A stretch of DNA of 64,000 nt, taken from Monocercomonoides exilis (Eukaryota; Preaxostyla; Oxymonadida; Polymastigidae). The notes beneath the pieces are model-generated. The model had not been told where the DNA came from. It saw only the letters and a list, made by a program, of their open reading frames with translations, and searched no databases. A program made the translations under genes and the position numbers. The DNA lies in assembly GCA_001643675.2 (NCBI GenBank), contig LSRY02000008.1, positions 64,501 through 128,500 on the forward strand, given 5' to 3'. This document shows, one piece after another, positions 19,880 to 32,431 of this stretch; position 1 is the stretch's first letter, and the number at the start of each line of letters is the position of its first letter.

Positions 19880-21160
19880 GTTTTGTTTCAAATTTTCATA
19901 ACTTGAAAAGAAATGAAAACTAAATATATTAATTTGCAGAATAAACATTAATTACAAATTCCTTTGTTTTTCCATTTCTGTTCAATTTTGATTCTTCAGA
20001 AACGGAAATTTAATAATGAAAAAAAAAAAGAAATAATGAGAAAAATGCAATTTGCATCAACCATATTTGTAACATTAATGTTTCACTAAGGCTGACAATT
20101 GCACGAATATTCAATTACTTTCTATGCTTTATTCATTTGTTCATCAGTTCATTTTCCATGCAAATAATCATAAAAATAATGACTTCTGCTTTTGAAATGA
20201 AAAATTCAATGGAGTTGTGCAGTATTTTGAAGACAATCAATTCCTGATTCAAAAAACATCGAGTTTTACACAAATTTTTGTTACAATTAATGCTTTATTA
20301 CCATTTATAATATAGCTTTATACAGAAAAACAATTTGATTGTTTATCGATAATAGTTATTTAAGAAAAATTATTTTTCACGAAGGGATATTCTTTTAAAT
20401 TTTTCTTCTGTCAATTTTTCAACCTTTGATTTTTTCAAAGCTGTGTGATTGTTCTTTTTATCACAACTTTTTTTGGGGTGATAACTTTTCTTGATTGCTT
20501 GTCATAGGAAAGAGATTTCAAATTCAAATTCTCAATTCATCGTGACAGTTACAAAAATAAATGTGCGAGCTGAAATAAAGACGAATATCTCTTGAATATG
20601 CTTGTTCTCTTTTCAGTGTTCATTTTCCAATATTCAAAAAATATTTTTGAATCGATAATTATGAATCAAAAAATATGGGACAAAATGTTTGACTTCAGGC
20701 ATTTTCATTGAAAAATTATGCACTTTTGATAGACTATTTGTGATCAAAAAATTAGAAAAAAATGTGTTTATTTTTTGAAATACATGTGATGTCACACAAT
20801 ATGATGTTATTATATCAATGATATTTGCTTGCAGATATGAAAATCAAATTTATTTTGAAATCTGATTAAGTTTAAAAATGATATAAGTGAAACATTTTTT
20901 CAAACTTTGTGCATAAAAAGCTTGAAAGTCCATATTTTCCCCCATATATTTTTTATAATAATCACCCAACTGAATAATTAGCACGATGTCTAAATTGAAA
21001 TATTAAATGAAAATTAATAACAAATTATCAATGATTGTTGACAAATCCAAAAACAATATATTTTCGATCTTACAATATCCAATGACTGTTTACGGAAAAA
21101 TTTGAAAGAAAAAATGCATAAACAAATAAATACTCATTAAGGCTATAATGTGACAAAAGA
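19880..21160. other. AT-rich stretch, nothing recognised
   Basis: No ORF over 60 codons, no RNA-like GC island and no repeat of note. Confidence 0.6.
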
Positions 21161-21161
21161 T

Positions 21162-24110
21162 GATATCAATTAAACATCTGCGTCACCTTCAAAAATGTCA
21201 GTCCACGTCAGTCAGTGCCAGACACTTTTTTTTTTAGTTCAGTTTTGTTTTATTTAACTATTTGAAAACAAAATATGGCTCAGAATAAAACTTTTACGAA
21301 AAAATTATTTTATTGAAAAAAAAATTTCAATCCTGTTTTCAACAACAAACCTTAATGAAATGTTATTTCATCTTAGTTCTTTTTTTCTCTTTCACAAAAG
21401 CTATAACTTTCAGTTCAAATAAACAAATTAATTGCTCAATTTGTTTGTTAATGTTTTAGAAAAATTGTTTTCTTTTTTGCATTTTCATTAATGAATATAT
21501 TTGAAAAGAATAAAACTTGATTGCATTTTTATGTACAAAAAAATTTTAATCTTCAATAGACATCTTTCATGATCTTTAATAATGTTTTTATCATTTTCTA
21601 TAGAAAATTTTATTCTTTTTATTTTGAATAGTTTGTTTTATCAAGAAAAACCATTTTCTGGTAATTTTTGAATAAAGTTTAATCAAGGAATAATAACCAA
21701 TGAATATGAAAGAAATTCTTTTCTTTTTGTGTATATGTTCTAATAAAAAATAATAAAGACAAATAAAATAAAAGATTGTTTCATTTTTTTCCTTTTTTTC
21801 TCTTTGCAAAAGGCAAAAAAGCATGCTAAGCATGCGAAAACACATCAAACTGTCTTCAACTCCTAGCACAAAAACAACTAAAGCAAAAACTGAAGAGCGA
21901 AAGAAAAACTTTGATCCAAAAATATCCATTTTCAATAGCAAACAAAAATTCCATGAAAAAGTGGTCAGAAATTATTTCAAAAAATTTCTGTTGAACAAAA
22001 ATATCAGGAACCACAGCCATTGTAATTTCTATAATTATTCAATCTATAATAATAATATTGGCAAGACCATACACAATCAATTCTTCTGTAAACCTTTGGC
22101 ATCCATTTTTATTCACCTCACCCTCTCGAATTCTTTTCCTCCGGTGCCCCACATCTTTTGGCTCCTTATCCCCATCTCCATCCACTTCTTCTTCTCTTTT
22201 TTTCCCATCTTTCCACCTTCTCCGCAAATTGAAAATTGCCCTCGTTGCCTCTTCCTTCTTAACCTTTTCTTCTTTTCCCTTTTCTTTTTCCCGTCTCTTC
22301 GTTTCCTTTTCTTTTTCACGTCAAATAATTTCCTTCTCATCATCCTCCTCTGCCATTCTTCGCTCTTCTGCTTTTTTCAGTTTCATATTTGGATTCTGTC
22401 TTTGCTTCTTCTCCTCTCCTCCTCATCTCTTTCAACTCTTCCAGCTCTTCTCGTTCTCGCTGCGCTCTCTCTTCTGCATCAACAACCCACTCCTCCCCCA
22501 TCGCTTCTTCTTCCTCTTCCTTCATCCTCTTTCTCTCCTCCTCTTCTCTCTTTTATTTCTCATGCTCAACGCCAGCAGTACCATCTTTGCTGCCAACTCC
22601 TCCAATCACGCTTCCACACTAGCGCAACTACAACCCCTTCTTCCTGACACTGAACTGCCTCTGCAGCTGTCCGATCCTCTTCTATCCTTCTCCTCGTCCC
22701 GCACTGATGCCTCTTCCTCAACACGCTCCCCCTTCATCCTCCTTCATTTTCTTTTCTTCTTGCCTCCTCTCCTCTTCCATCCTCTGTGCATGCTCTGGCT
22801 CCCTCATTCACATGTTTCGCTCGTTTTCCCTCTCTTCATGATTCTTCCTCTTTTTTCTCCCCTCCTGCCCTCACCTCTCGTTCCTCGCTTAATCGCTTCT
22901 TAACAAACAGCTCCTCGCTCGAATACATCACCCGCTCCGAGACCTCACTTTTTGTTCTGCTCTCCTTAATCGCCTCTCATTCTATCCTCCAATACACAAG
23001 CCGCTCTGTGTTCTGCCCTAAAAACTTGAAGTGGTATTTCCTTAATCGCACAATCCTGTATGCCCCGTTCACAATTGTCTAAGAGACAGCCCGCACTACC
23101 GTAACTCCCTCATTACAAACTCCAGCCGCATCTGCAACCCGCTGCTTGTTCTTTCGAAGTTCAAAAGCAAAGAACAGAAAAACACTCCTAATGCGCATGC
23201 TGTGATCCCATCCTGCATTTCCAACCACACTTATAAAGCAAGCATTCCACTCACTGCTGAACTTGTTTCCTAGACATTCACCCTTCACCATCTGATCTCT
23301 TCCTGTTTCTCTAGCTTTGCACTATAGTTCTCACCATAAACTCCTCAACCACCCACACATCCCCCATTCTTCCCCAATCTCCTTTTCCCATTTTCAAACA
23401 TCATAAAAAAACACCAGTAACTGCAACTCCATCACCACAACCAACCCTGCCACTGTTCTGCTCTTTCCAACATCCACTTCCCGCTGTCAAACACCCACCA
23501 CGCAACGCTCATTCCCACATGCGCAATCCACCTCTTTCAGCCATTCATATCTTTCGCCTAACCTCTCAACTCCTGCCATTGTAAAAGTTCTAATAAGCGC
23601 ATCTTTTGTCTGCTTCATATAAACACGAAGAACACGCTTTAATGATTGAAATAAGTAAGAAAAAATTTAAGAAAAATTGAAAAAATAAAAATAATTCAAA
23701 AACAATAAACAAAAGAATTTAAACAAGTTGAAAACTTTAATATAACATACAAACAAGTTAAACCCCAAACATCTGAAAAAATGGACTATTGACTTAATTC
23801 ACGTCTGTGACAGGCAGTGACGTGAGTGCCGCGGTATTTATACAATAAAAATGATCACGACACAACCCATTATGCAATTAATATTTGAAAATGAATTTCA
23901 AAGAAAAAAAATAACTATTAATATAAACAAAATCATATAAAAAAAATTAAAATATATATTTATTGCTCTTTTTAATTTTAATTTTTCATTTTTTTTTTTT
24001 TTGCATATGTGAAATTCAAAAAAATCGAGTGAAAAAAAGTTTTTTTCTGTCACGTCATGTCACTCCAAAAATGTTCACGTCAAAAGGCATGTGATGCAGA
24101 TGTTTAATAT
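21162..24110. mobile_element. Possible 2.9-kb DNA element with terminal inverted repeats and subterminal TGAC motifs
   Basis: TTAAACATCTGCGTCAC at 21170-21186 matches the reverse complement of 24091-24107 at 16 of 17 positions, and both sides continue with GATAT outward. Just inside each end lie clusters of GTCA/TGAC motifs (21198-21232 and 24046-24080), with another cluster at 23800-23833. The interior is pyrimidine-rich on the plus strand. Its minus strand carries Glu/Arg-rich coiled-coil-like readings at about 22560-22040, broken by at least one TGA and frame changes. No transposase signature was found, so the element call is tentative. Confidence 0.3.
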
Positions 24111-24116
24111 CAATAA

Positions 24117-25800
24117 CAATGGATGTGATTTGATCGGGTTTTGAAAGAACTCATGAGGAAATTTAATAATGTTTCAATGAGAATTGTGAGTGAAATGACA
24201 AATTTTCACTCCAAAAAGAGCTCATGAAAAGAAAAGTTAACGAGAGATCAGCTTTAGGATATTTCTGACGGAATCATAAACATCCATTTTATTACTGAAA
24301 ATAGTTATAAAATATTACTCAAAGTATTTTCAGTAATGTTATTATGGTTAAGCAGATCGAATGAAATATTTTGAGCTGGAATGACAACTGGCTGAGTGCG
24401 AGATAAGTCAGTGAATATTTTCTGCAAAAATGATGATAATATTTTGTGAGATGGTATGAGACAGCAACAGCGAATCACTGATGAAAGAACGAACAAGATG
24501 ATTTTTATGAAAAGCATCTTTGGAGAAAATACGGCAATTTGTGTGCTGAAAGAATAAGTATTTTTGAGTTAACTTTTTTTATTGTTCCATTCATTAAAAA
24601 GATATTTCCATTTGTTGCCTTCTCAGAATGCAAGGACCCGACTTTTTATTTAAGTTTAGAAGCCTTTAACAGTTCTGAGCAGTATATGGAGTTTGGAAGG
24701 AGGGAACAAATGACTTTTGTACATGCATGACAGGAGCTTTAATGAACTTAATTCTTGATAAAAACCTTCCCGTTTTGAGATAAAACGGATGAAAAATTGA
24801 ATTTAGCAATTTACAGAAAAGCTGGAAATGGATGTATTTTGGAAAGAAATGGATGGATATTGAAACATCTTGAATTATTATGAATATTGAAGAAATATTG
24901 AAAAACGATTGGATTTGATGATGGTTTGTTGGGAAAAACGAACATTGCAGATACTAAATATTTATTGAAACTGATCAAAAAATTCGCTTTGAAAGTTTGT
25001 TAAATTTATAATTTTTATAAGAATTTTTCAATCGATTTTTTGATGCGGGATGTTGAAATAACGAAAGATTGGATGGATTTGAAGAAGAAGAAAGAAAACA
25101 GTGAAGGAAAAAGCAAATGGGAAGATTGATGAAATTCAAGATATTACAGAGATGCATATCATTGGGCTTTGGAAAAGGCTGCTTTTGAGAAAAGAAGATT
25201 ATTTTAAATGTGAAAGAAGTGAAGGGAAAGAGGAGGAGATGAAATGAAAAACGAGGAAAAGAAAAATTTTCATTTGTAACCTTTTTTTTGTTGGAAAGAA
25301 AAAAGGATTGAACAAAAAGTGTGAAGGATTCAAAGGCTGCTCATTGCGCGAAGAATGCACAGAAACAAAAGATTAGAGCACGAAGATAAGAATTTCACAA
25401 TGTTTCTCTATTTATTTGCTGTTCCTTTCTTCAAATGAAGATATTCAATCATTGTTATCATCATCATCGTCTATATCTTCTTCTTCTTTCTTCTTCCTTC
25501 TCTCTTCTTCCTTCTCTCTTCTTCCTTCTTCACCAGAAACCTGAAATTGTCCATTAACAACACTCATCATTCTTCTCTTTTCTTATCTTTCGATTCATTC
25601 TTCGTCAACAAACAAATACGCAGAATTCCATTTTACCTTCATATATTTCTCCGCGTTTCACCATATTTCTCCGAAACTTCTTCAAATCTTCTTTTCAACT
25701 CAAAACGATATCTTCTCTTCATCGTCGTTATTCTCCTCCTTTTTCTCTTCCTTTTTCTTTGTCTTCTTCTTCTTCTTCTTCTTCTTCTTCCTCTTCCTCT
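24117..25800. other. AT-rich stretch before the palindrome
   Basis: No supported gene. A TTC/CTT-type simple repeat covers about 25475-25530 and 25755-25800, the latter ending at the outer boundary of the left palindrome arm. Confidence 0.5.
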
Positions 25801-25961
25801 TTTTTTTTCTTTGTCTTTCTTTTCATTTTCATCTTTTTGATAATCATCTCATTTTCACAACTAATTTTTCAACTCTCACTTCTCATTCTGAATGATGTTG
25901 GGTGTCGCATTCTTTTCCTGTCCACTTCCTCTGAACATTCGCATTCAACATTAAAACATCT

Positions 25962-26201
25962 GTCAAAATTTTTTTGAAAAGTTCCTTTTGTTTAATTTTC
26001 AAATAAAGAAAAAATTTTATATTTCGATAAAATTTCTGTTCCCACTTACGAAACTTCACTTTGAATAAAATAATAACATTGTCAAGATTGTGTTTTCATG
26101 ACAGCAAAATTTGGTGAGTGGGAACAGAAATTTGATCGAAATATGAAAATTTAATTTTATTTGAAAATGAAACAAACGGAACTTTTCAAAAAAATTTAGA
26201 C
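25962..26201. mobile_element. MITE-like element, left copy (240 bp)
   Basis: Terminal inverted repeats of roughly 80-90 bp begin GTCAAAATTTTTTTGAAAAG and end with the near-perfect complement ...AAATTTAGAC. The stem includes CTGTTCCCACT and AGTGGGAACAG. ATCT flanks both ends and may be the target-site duplication. It sits about 150 bp inside the outer boundary of the left arm, so it is duplicated in the right arm. Confidence 0.55.
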
Positions 26202-26992
26202 ATCTCTTTTCTCCCTTTTCTCCCTTTTCTCCCTTTTCTCCTTTTTCTCCCTTTTCTCCCTTTTCTCTCTTTTCTCCCTTTTCTCCCTTTTCTCTCTTTC
26301 TCTCTTTTGCTTTTGTCTTTTCATACAGCCATTTCTTTTCCAAAGGCAACATTTCAGCCTCTCTTCAGAATGTGCATATTCTCCATCAGAGTAAATGGCA
26401 TTCATCTTTCACTTCTCTTCTGCCACACACTTAGACACTCCCAAACACACACTCTCTCAACTGTTGCTGTGGCAGATCCAAATGAATGCATCCCTGAAGC
26501 GATTTGAAATGTGAATGAAAAAATAAAAAAGAAATGAATTGGTGAAAAGAAATGACTGAACTCAATTCTAAGAGTGTTTCTGAGGGTTTTGGTGCAAAAG
26601 CAAAAGAGCAGAAAATATAAGACTCAACATAATTTCACAGGTTAATTACTTTTCACTACTTGGCTTTTCATTTTCATTCACTTATAATTTGTTAAACGAA
26701 CGTCAAAAGAAATAAAAATATGAATAATTAATCTTGAGTTTTTTTCTGTTTTGAAAAAATTGTTTGAATAACAAAATGCCACACTGCCAAAAATCATGCA
26801 ATCACTTTATGCTCATTTTCTTATTTATTTAAAGATGATAAACAGTTTTTTTAAAAAAAATATTCAAATATGATCAAGTATATAATATTTATTTCAAATA
26901 ATACTTTTTAACGATTGACTTTTTTCTGCTTATATTGCAGGACGAGCAGCAAAACCGAAGCGTTGAGCGGTAAAATAAGATATACAACAGAT

Positions 26993-29491
26993 ATGCAAAA
27001 ATTGAAAAGTGATCCATTGAAAAGGGACAAGGATGGAAGAACAGAAGCAATGCGATGGATTGTTGAGAAAATGACAGAACCTCCGTTGGAAATGAGACAT
27101 GAAACAACGCTTCATGATAAAAATGGTTGGACAATGGCAATGCTGTGGATTGGATTTACCCATACGGAACCTCCACAATGGATGAGACATGATATAACTC
27201 TCGGAAATAATAATGGATCAACGATGGCAATGATATGGATCACAAACATCAAAACAGAGCCACCAGAATGGATGAGGCATGATATTGCGCTTCCCAATAA
27301 AATTGGATCGATAATGGCCTTTTATTGGATTATATACGTTAATTCAGAACCGCCGAAGTGGATGAGACACGATATTGCATATACAAATTATAAAGGATGC
27401 TCAATGGCTATGTATTGGATTGAATTTGTGAAGACAGAGCCACCAATGTGGATGAGACATGATATTACACTTACCAATAAGAATGGGTACACAATGGCCA
27501 TGCTATGGATTTATAATTTCAAAACAGAACCCCCAGAATGGATGAGACACGATATTTCACTTGCTGATAAAGACGGATGGACAATGGCTATGTATTGGAT
27601 TCACTTTGTCAAGATGGAACCGCCAGAATGGATGAGACATAAAATAACACTTGGCAAAAAGGATGACTGGACAATGGCGATGCTATGGATTTATCATGTC
27701 AAGACAGAGCCACCAGAATGGATGAGACACGATACAACACTTAAAGATTCTGATGGATGGACAATGGCCATGCTGTGGATTGAATATGTGAAGACAGAAC
27801 CACCAATGTGGATGAGACATGATATTACACTTCGCGATAGCGGTGGAGAGACAATGGCTATGCTGTGGATAAAGGAGGTCAAGACAGAACCACCTTTATC
27901 AATAAGACATGCAATAATACTTACAGATAACAATGGTGAAACAATGGCGATGAAGTGGATTCAATTTGTGAAGACAGAGCCACCAGAATGGATGAGGCAT
28001 GACAACGAAATTGCTGACAAAGAAGGACGAACAATGGCAATGCATTGGTTAAAGGAAGTTAAGACAGAACCTCCTTTATGGATGACAATGGATAACGCAC
28101 AAGGCAACAATGATGGGAGGACATTGTCAATGAAGTGGATTGTGGAGAAAAAAACAGAACCTCCCGAGTGGATGAGGCATGATGTAACATTAGGGAATAT
28201 CAATGGGAATACGATGGCCATGCTGTGGATTGCACATGCGAAAACAGAACCACCAAAATGGTTGAGGCATGAAAGTGCGCTTGCAGACAATGACGGATGG
28301 ACGATGGCAATGTATTTTATTATTTGCGTAAGAGCTGATCCTCCAGAGTGGATGAGACACAGTATTACGCTTTCTGATAAGAGTGGAAGGACAATGGCCA
28401 TGCATTGGATTAGAAATATCAAAACAGAGCCACCAGAGTGGATGAGGCACAATGTTGCTCTGAGAAACAAGGAAGGAAAAACAATGGCCATGTTGTGGAT
28501 TCACTTTGTTCAAACAGACCCTCCAGAGTGGATGAGGCATGATATTGCGCTTGTTGAAAAATTTGGCAGGACAATGGCTATGATATGGATTGAATGTGCT
28601 AAAGCAGATCCACCAGAATGGATGAGACACGAAAATACATTCGCAGACAAAGGAGGACGAACAATGGCTATGATATGGATTGAATATGTGAAGACAGAAC
28701 CACCGAAATGGATGAGACATGGAAGTTCATTTCCTGATAAAGACGGCAAAACAATGGCCATGCTGTGGATTGAACTCGTGAAGACAAATCCACCAGAATG
28801 GATGAGACACGACGTAGCACTCAAAGATAATGACGGGTGCACAATGGCAATGCTGTGGATTGAGAATGTTAAAGCAGACCTACCTGAATGGATGAGGCAT
28901 GATATTACTCTTGGAAATAAGAAAGGAAAAACGATGGCAATGATATGGGTTGCAAATGCTAAGACAGACCCACCAGAGTGGATGAGACATAACAACGAAG
29001 TTGCAGACAAGAAAGGACGAACAATGGCCATGCATTGGATAAAGGAAATCAAGACTGAGACACCACTGTGGATGAGACACAACATTATCCTTAATGACTG
29101 TTATGGCTTGACAATGGCGATGATATGGATTACAAATGTCTTTTCAGAGCCGCCAGAATGGATGAGACATGACATTGAACGAACCGATATCCTGGGACGA
29201 ACAATGTCGATGATGTGGATTCAGTTCACTGAAACTGAACCACCAGAATGGATGAGGCATAAAAATGAATTTAAGGATAAGGCTGGGAAAACGATGATCA
29301 ACTATTGGGAAGAATATGCGAGAAGAGAGATCCCGGAATGGATGAAATACGATGAATTTGTTGTTGTTGTTGCAGATAATGATGGAGCAACAGATGCAAT
29401 GCGTTGGCTCAAGGAAATGTTACAAAAGCATCAGAACGAAAGTGGAAAGGAAATACACTTGAAGTTGAAGATAGAATCGGGAAGGGAATAA
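26993..29491 (+). CDS. Array B: tandem 30-residue ankyrin-like repeat protein (832 aa), left arm
   Basis: An intact single-exon reading with 26 repeat units (25 of 30 residues; the last carries a VVV insertion) and a degenerate C-terminal cap, DNDGATDAMRWLKEMLQK, followed by a charged tail. The unit consensus is the same as in array A. I chose the ATG at 26993 because it gives an 11-residue leader like that of array A. The frame is open further upstream to a TTG at 26915, and a possible 3' splice site (TATTGCAG) ends at 26940, so an extra 5' exon cannot be excluded. Unit 6 differs from the right-arm copy (YNF/K against QFV/Q). A short non-coding stretch and a possible AATAAA (29703) follow. 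Binding partner unknown. Confidence 0.75.
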   Translation: MQKLKSDPLKRDKDGRTEAMRWIVEKMTEPPLEMRHETTLHDKNGWTMAMLWIGFTHTEPPQWMRHDITLGNNNGSTMAMIWITNIKTEPPEWMRHDIALPNKIGSIMAFYWIIYVNSEPPKWMRHDIAYTNYKGCSMAMYWIEFVKTEPPMWMRHDITLTNKNGYTMAMLWIYNFKTEPPEWMRHDISLADKDGWTMAMYWIHFVKMEPPEWMRHKITLGKKDDWTMAMLWIYHVKTEPPEWMRHDTTLKDSDGWTMAMLWIEYVKTEPPMWMRHDITLRDSGGETMAMLWIKEVKTEPPLSIRHAIILTDNNGETMAMKWIQFVKTEPPEWMRHDNEIADKEGRTMAMHWLKEVKTEPPLWMTMDNAQGNNDGRTLSMKWIVEKKTEPPEWMRHDVTLGNINGNTMAMLWIAHAKTEPPKWLRHESALADNDGWTMAMYFIICVRADPPEWMRHSITLSDKSGRTMAMHWIRNIKTEPPEWMRHNVALRNKEGKTMAMLWIHFVQTDPPEWMRHDIALVEKFGRTMAMIWIECAKADPPEWMRHENTFADKGGRTMAMIWIEYVKTEPPKWMRHGSSFPDKDGKTMAMLWIELVKTNPPEWMRHDVALKDNDGCTMAMLWIENVKADLPEWMRHDITLGNKKGKTMAMIWVANAKTDPPEWMRHNNEVADKKGRTMAMHWIKEIKTETPLWMRHNIILNDCYGLTMAMIWITNVFSEPPEWMRHDIERTDILGRTMSMMWIQFTETEPPEWMRHKNEFKDKAGKTMINYWEEYARREIPEWMKYDEFVVVVADNDGATDAMRWLKEMLQKHQNESGKEIHLKLKIESGRE

Positions 29492-30736
29492 TGCAGATTT
29501 ATTTGTTGAAGTGAGATCCATTGCCATCACGAATGAAATGATGTATTGCAGCTGGAGATAAGCGCATGATGATGAGTGTTGAAATAGATGCACCAGAAAT
29601 GGAAGAAGACTGATAATTCCGCAAGAGTGATTGAATCATTTGCATTGAAGATATTATTTCTGAAGCATTAAACAAACGAACCAACAGATTTGCATGTGTG
29701 TAAATAAAGGCTGTTTAGCAACATTTCTTAATTCATGACTTTTCTTTCTCTCTTTCTTTGAAGCTGGTTTTGCTCTATTGGCAGATGGTTGGACATGCTT
29801 CAAAGATATCTCATTTTGATCTCTTTTCGATTTGCTTTCGATTGTTTTTTCATTTCAGCAGAACAATTGAAGCTGTTCACTTCAAAATTTTTATTTTTGC
29901 TTATTTTTCAAAATATATCTTTTCAATTTTTATTTGATTTTGTAAATAATGAATGACAAGCTCAATGTAAATCATCTTATTTTCTTTTTTTCTTTTCTTT
30001 TCTTCTTCTTCTTATTTTTTTTTTTCCAATTTGCCAACGTAACCGAAATTTCACTTTGGCATTTTGAAAATGAAATGAGCATTTCTGTGATTTGGAGTTG
30101 AGAGAACTGTTATTCTTAGTTGTTGTGCTTTGACGATTTTGTTGCAGCCATTTTGATCAGATTCAACAGTTGCAATTCAGTTAATTATTGAGTCATATTT
30201 GTTCATTTTTGGGAATTGAAAGTGTTTCGTTGCTATCTTGAAAAAAACACAGAATATTCACAAAGACAACATGAACTTTGACATTCAGATGGTTCATTTG
30301 AAATCACACGAAGTCACAATTTCTGAGAAAGACATAACAAATATCTGTAAGTGTCACATTAATGATTTATTAAAAAAGCTTCGAAGAAATACACATTTTT
30401 ATATCGCATTGACAAATCACATTACACAATAATATGTGTGAAAAAAATAAAATTGATTATTAAAAAAGGAAATCCTTTTGTGAAATAGGCCCCATTGTCG
30501 TTGTTGAAAACTCATTTATTGAAGTGTGAGAAATTCTCTTCAAACACATCTGAATGACAAAAATCAGAGTTCCGATTGAATACTGTCTCTTTCGAATTGT
30601 GGAAGAAGGCAAGCTGAAGAACAGATGAAAACCTCGAGGAGAGAGCGTGAATGATTCAATGAAGAAGACTCATGAACTGTTTGAGATGGAAACTATGGAA
30701 ATGCCATTGAAGAAAGGAGAAAAATAGATGGATCAA
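29492..30736. other. Intergenic part of the left arm
   Basis: AT-rich with T-runs near 29990-30025. The ORF at 30238-30432 (64 codons, MKKTQNIHKDNMNFDIQMVH...) has plausible composition but no domain. Its exact copy lies at 34909-35103 on the other strand, so conservation between arms is uninformative. Confidence 0.4.
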
Positions 30737-31024
30737 TCACAATCTTCTGAACATCTTTTCCACTGAAGGAGGTTCAGTTGAATGCATTCGAGGTAAAATG
30801 TTCAGACATGATTCTTTTAATGAGAATTGGAAAAGATTTTCTTTTCCATTCACTTCAACAACAGAAACAGAATCCACATTTGTCATGCAGGAGAATTTAT
30901 ATCCAACCACTTCATTCGTGTTGAATCTGATTATACCAATCACTTGAATGTGGATTTGAGGGGTTCGCTGTTTTTGTTGTTGGGTGGAAGAAACGAGATG
31001 AATGAGACGAAAACAGCTGTTCAA
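30737..31024 (-). CDS. Unidentified gene, last exon, left arm
   Basis: The minus-strand frame ends in TGA at 30737 and reads like a folded domain (RFNTNEVVGYKFSCMTNVDS, SVVEVNGKENLFQFSLKESC). Upstream on the same strand are further coding-like pieces: 31180-31368 with NALKGLSRLSISHPPLLF, a segment with DGMAVDEEMDEYIACSENYE near 31170-31110, and a Lys/Glu-rich stretch at 31724-31921. They probably belong to one multi-exon gene running convergently to array B, but I could not place all splice sites, and stops interrupt the upstream pieces. No family recognised. The identical copy is at 34317-34604. Confidence 0.4.
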   Translation of the reverse strand: MNSCFRLIHLVSSTQQQKQRTPQIHIQVIGIIRFNTNEVVGYKFSCMTNVDSVSVVEVNGKENLFQFSLKESCLNILPRMHSTEPPSVEKMFRRL

Positions 31025-31994
31025 TTCCCATTAGTGGTGGGAAATAATATCTTCCATTCATTTCACGAAGACAAAGAATAATCTTCAATGACTGATCAAT
31101 ATTCTCACATTTCATAATTCTCTGAGCATGCGATGTATTCATCCATCTCTTCATCAACAGCCATGCCATCCATGAGTGATCATGAGGAGGAGGACGAAAT
31201 CCTTCTGCCCTCATCAGTCTTTGAGGTGGAAGATGTCAGAGCTGGTGATGGGAATGAAGATGTGAAAAGCAAAGGAGGATGTGATATACTCAATCTGGAC
31301 AATCCTTTCAGAGCATTTGATGCTTCTTGTTCACTTTTGTGGGAGAAATGTTGGCAGATACGCTCCATCTTTTATTTGTGTCTGTTCTGTTGTTGACTTT
31401 GATGCTCAATCTGGTTATCGAATTAATAAACATGAAAGATGTTAAATTATCGTCTGCACAACTAATTCAACCAATTCCTTCTTTTCTCTTTCATGTTCCT
31501 CTTTCTCTTCGCCATGTTTCTTCTTCTTTCTTCTTTTGTCTTATTTTTCATCTTTATCTCCTTCCCTTTTATGGTTCTTCCACATATTCGTTTATGAGTG
31601 CATGAATTTCTGTGGTAACATCTCTGCTGCAATCATCATCTCTCACAGTCCTGACTCCAATTTCTGCTTCTCTTCATTCCTCTGAGCAGGCTTCTCTTTC
31701 ACTTTCATTTTCTTCAGCTCATCACTCCTCATCGTAGATGCTATCCTTCTTTCCCTTCTTCTTCTTCTTCTTCTTTCCCCTCTTCTTCTTCATATCCTTC
31801 CTCTGTTTCCAACTTTAATCTCTTCAACTCTCTCTTCTTCGTGCTCAATACCATAACTTGCACTTCTTCTGTCAATTCTTCATGACTCATCCCACTTCCA
31901 TTGTGCGTGTCTGTCTTCAACTGAGTTGCAGAATTATTGAGAGAAAATAACTGAATAGAATAAGGGAATGTATTTCTTGATTTAATTAATATTT

Positions 31995-32183
31995 TTGAGT
32001 CAATTGGAGAAGAAGAGGATATTGAAATATCATTCGGGGAATCCGCTTCGGAGAAGAGAGAAAGATGGATTTATTGATAATCTGGTTGGGAAGGAAAAGG
32101 AAATGATTCAACAATGGAAAAAAAGAAGAATAAGAGAAAGCAATGAATGGAGAAGGTGTAGGAGTACACATGAAGCTGAATAG
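31995..32183 (+). CDS. Small charged ORF, left arm
   Basis: 62 codons ending in TAG: MSQLEKKRILKYHSGNPLRR followed by a Lys/Arg-rich tail. The composition is protein-like, but there is no domain, and the identical reverse copy (33159-33347) gives no independent support. It may be an exon of the neighbouring gene. Confidence 0.25.
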   Translation: MSQLEKKRILKYHSGNPLRRREKDGFIDNLVGKEKEMIQQWKKRRIRESNEWRRCRSTHEAE

Positions 32184-32431
32184 AAGTCAAACAATAAATC
32201 CTCTTCTTTTCTTTCAAAGAGAATCTTTATTTCCTGTTCCACCCCTCCTCAATTATCAACATTTCTATATTTGCAATTGCTTTTTCATACGAAAAAAGTG
32301 CTATCATTCACTAAACATTCATCTCTCCCCTTCTTATCTTTCACTTTCGCTTTCTCTCCGACTTCTCCAACACTTTCCCCAAATGATTGGTCTTTGTCCA
32401 ATCTCATGTTGCACAAGCTTCAAATCAAAAC

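Larger units (their letters stand above)
25808..32431 (+). repeat. Left arm of a giant inverted duplication (6.6 kb)
   Basis: This segment is repeated in reverse complement at 32911-39539. Paired positions sum to 65342-65343 over most of the arm and to 65347 outside the microsatellite at 26205-26310. Predicted proteins on the two arms are residue-for-residue identical except for one five-residue patch. The outer boundary lies in a pyrimidine run. The arm carries a MITE-like element, a repeat gene and a second locus. Confidence 0.9.
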
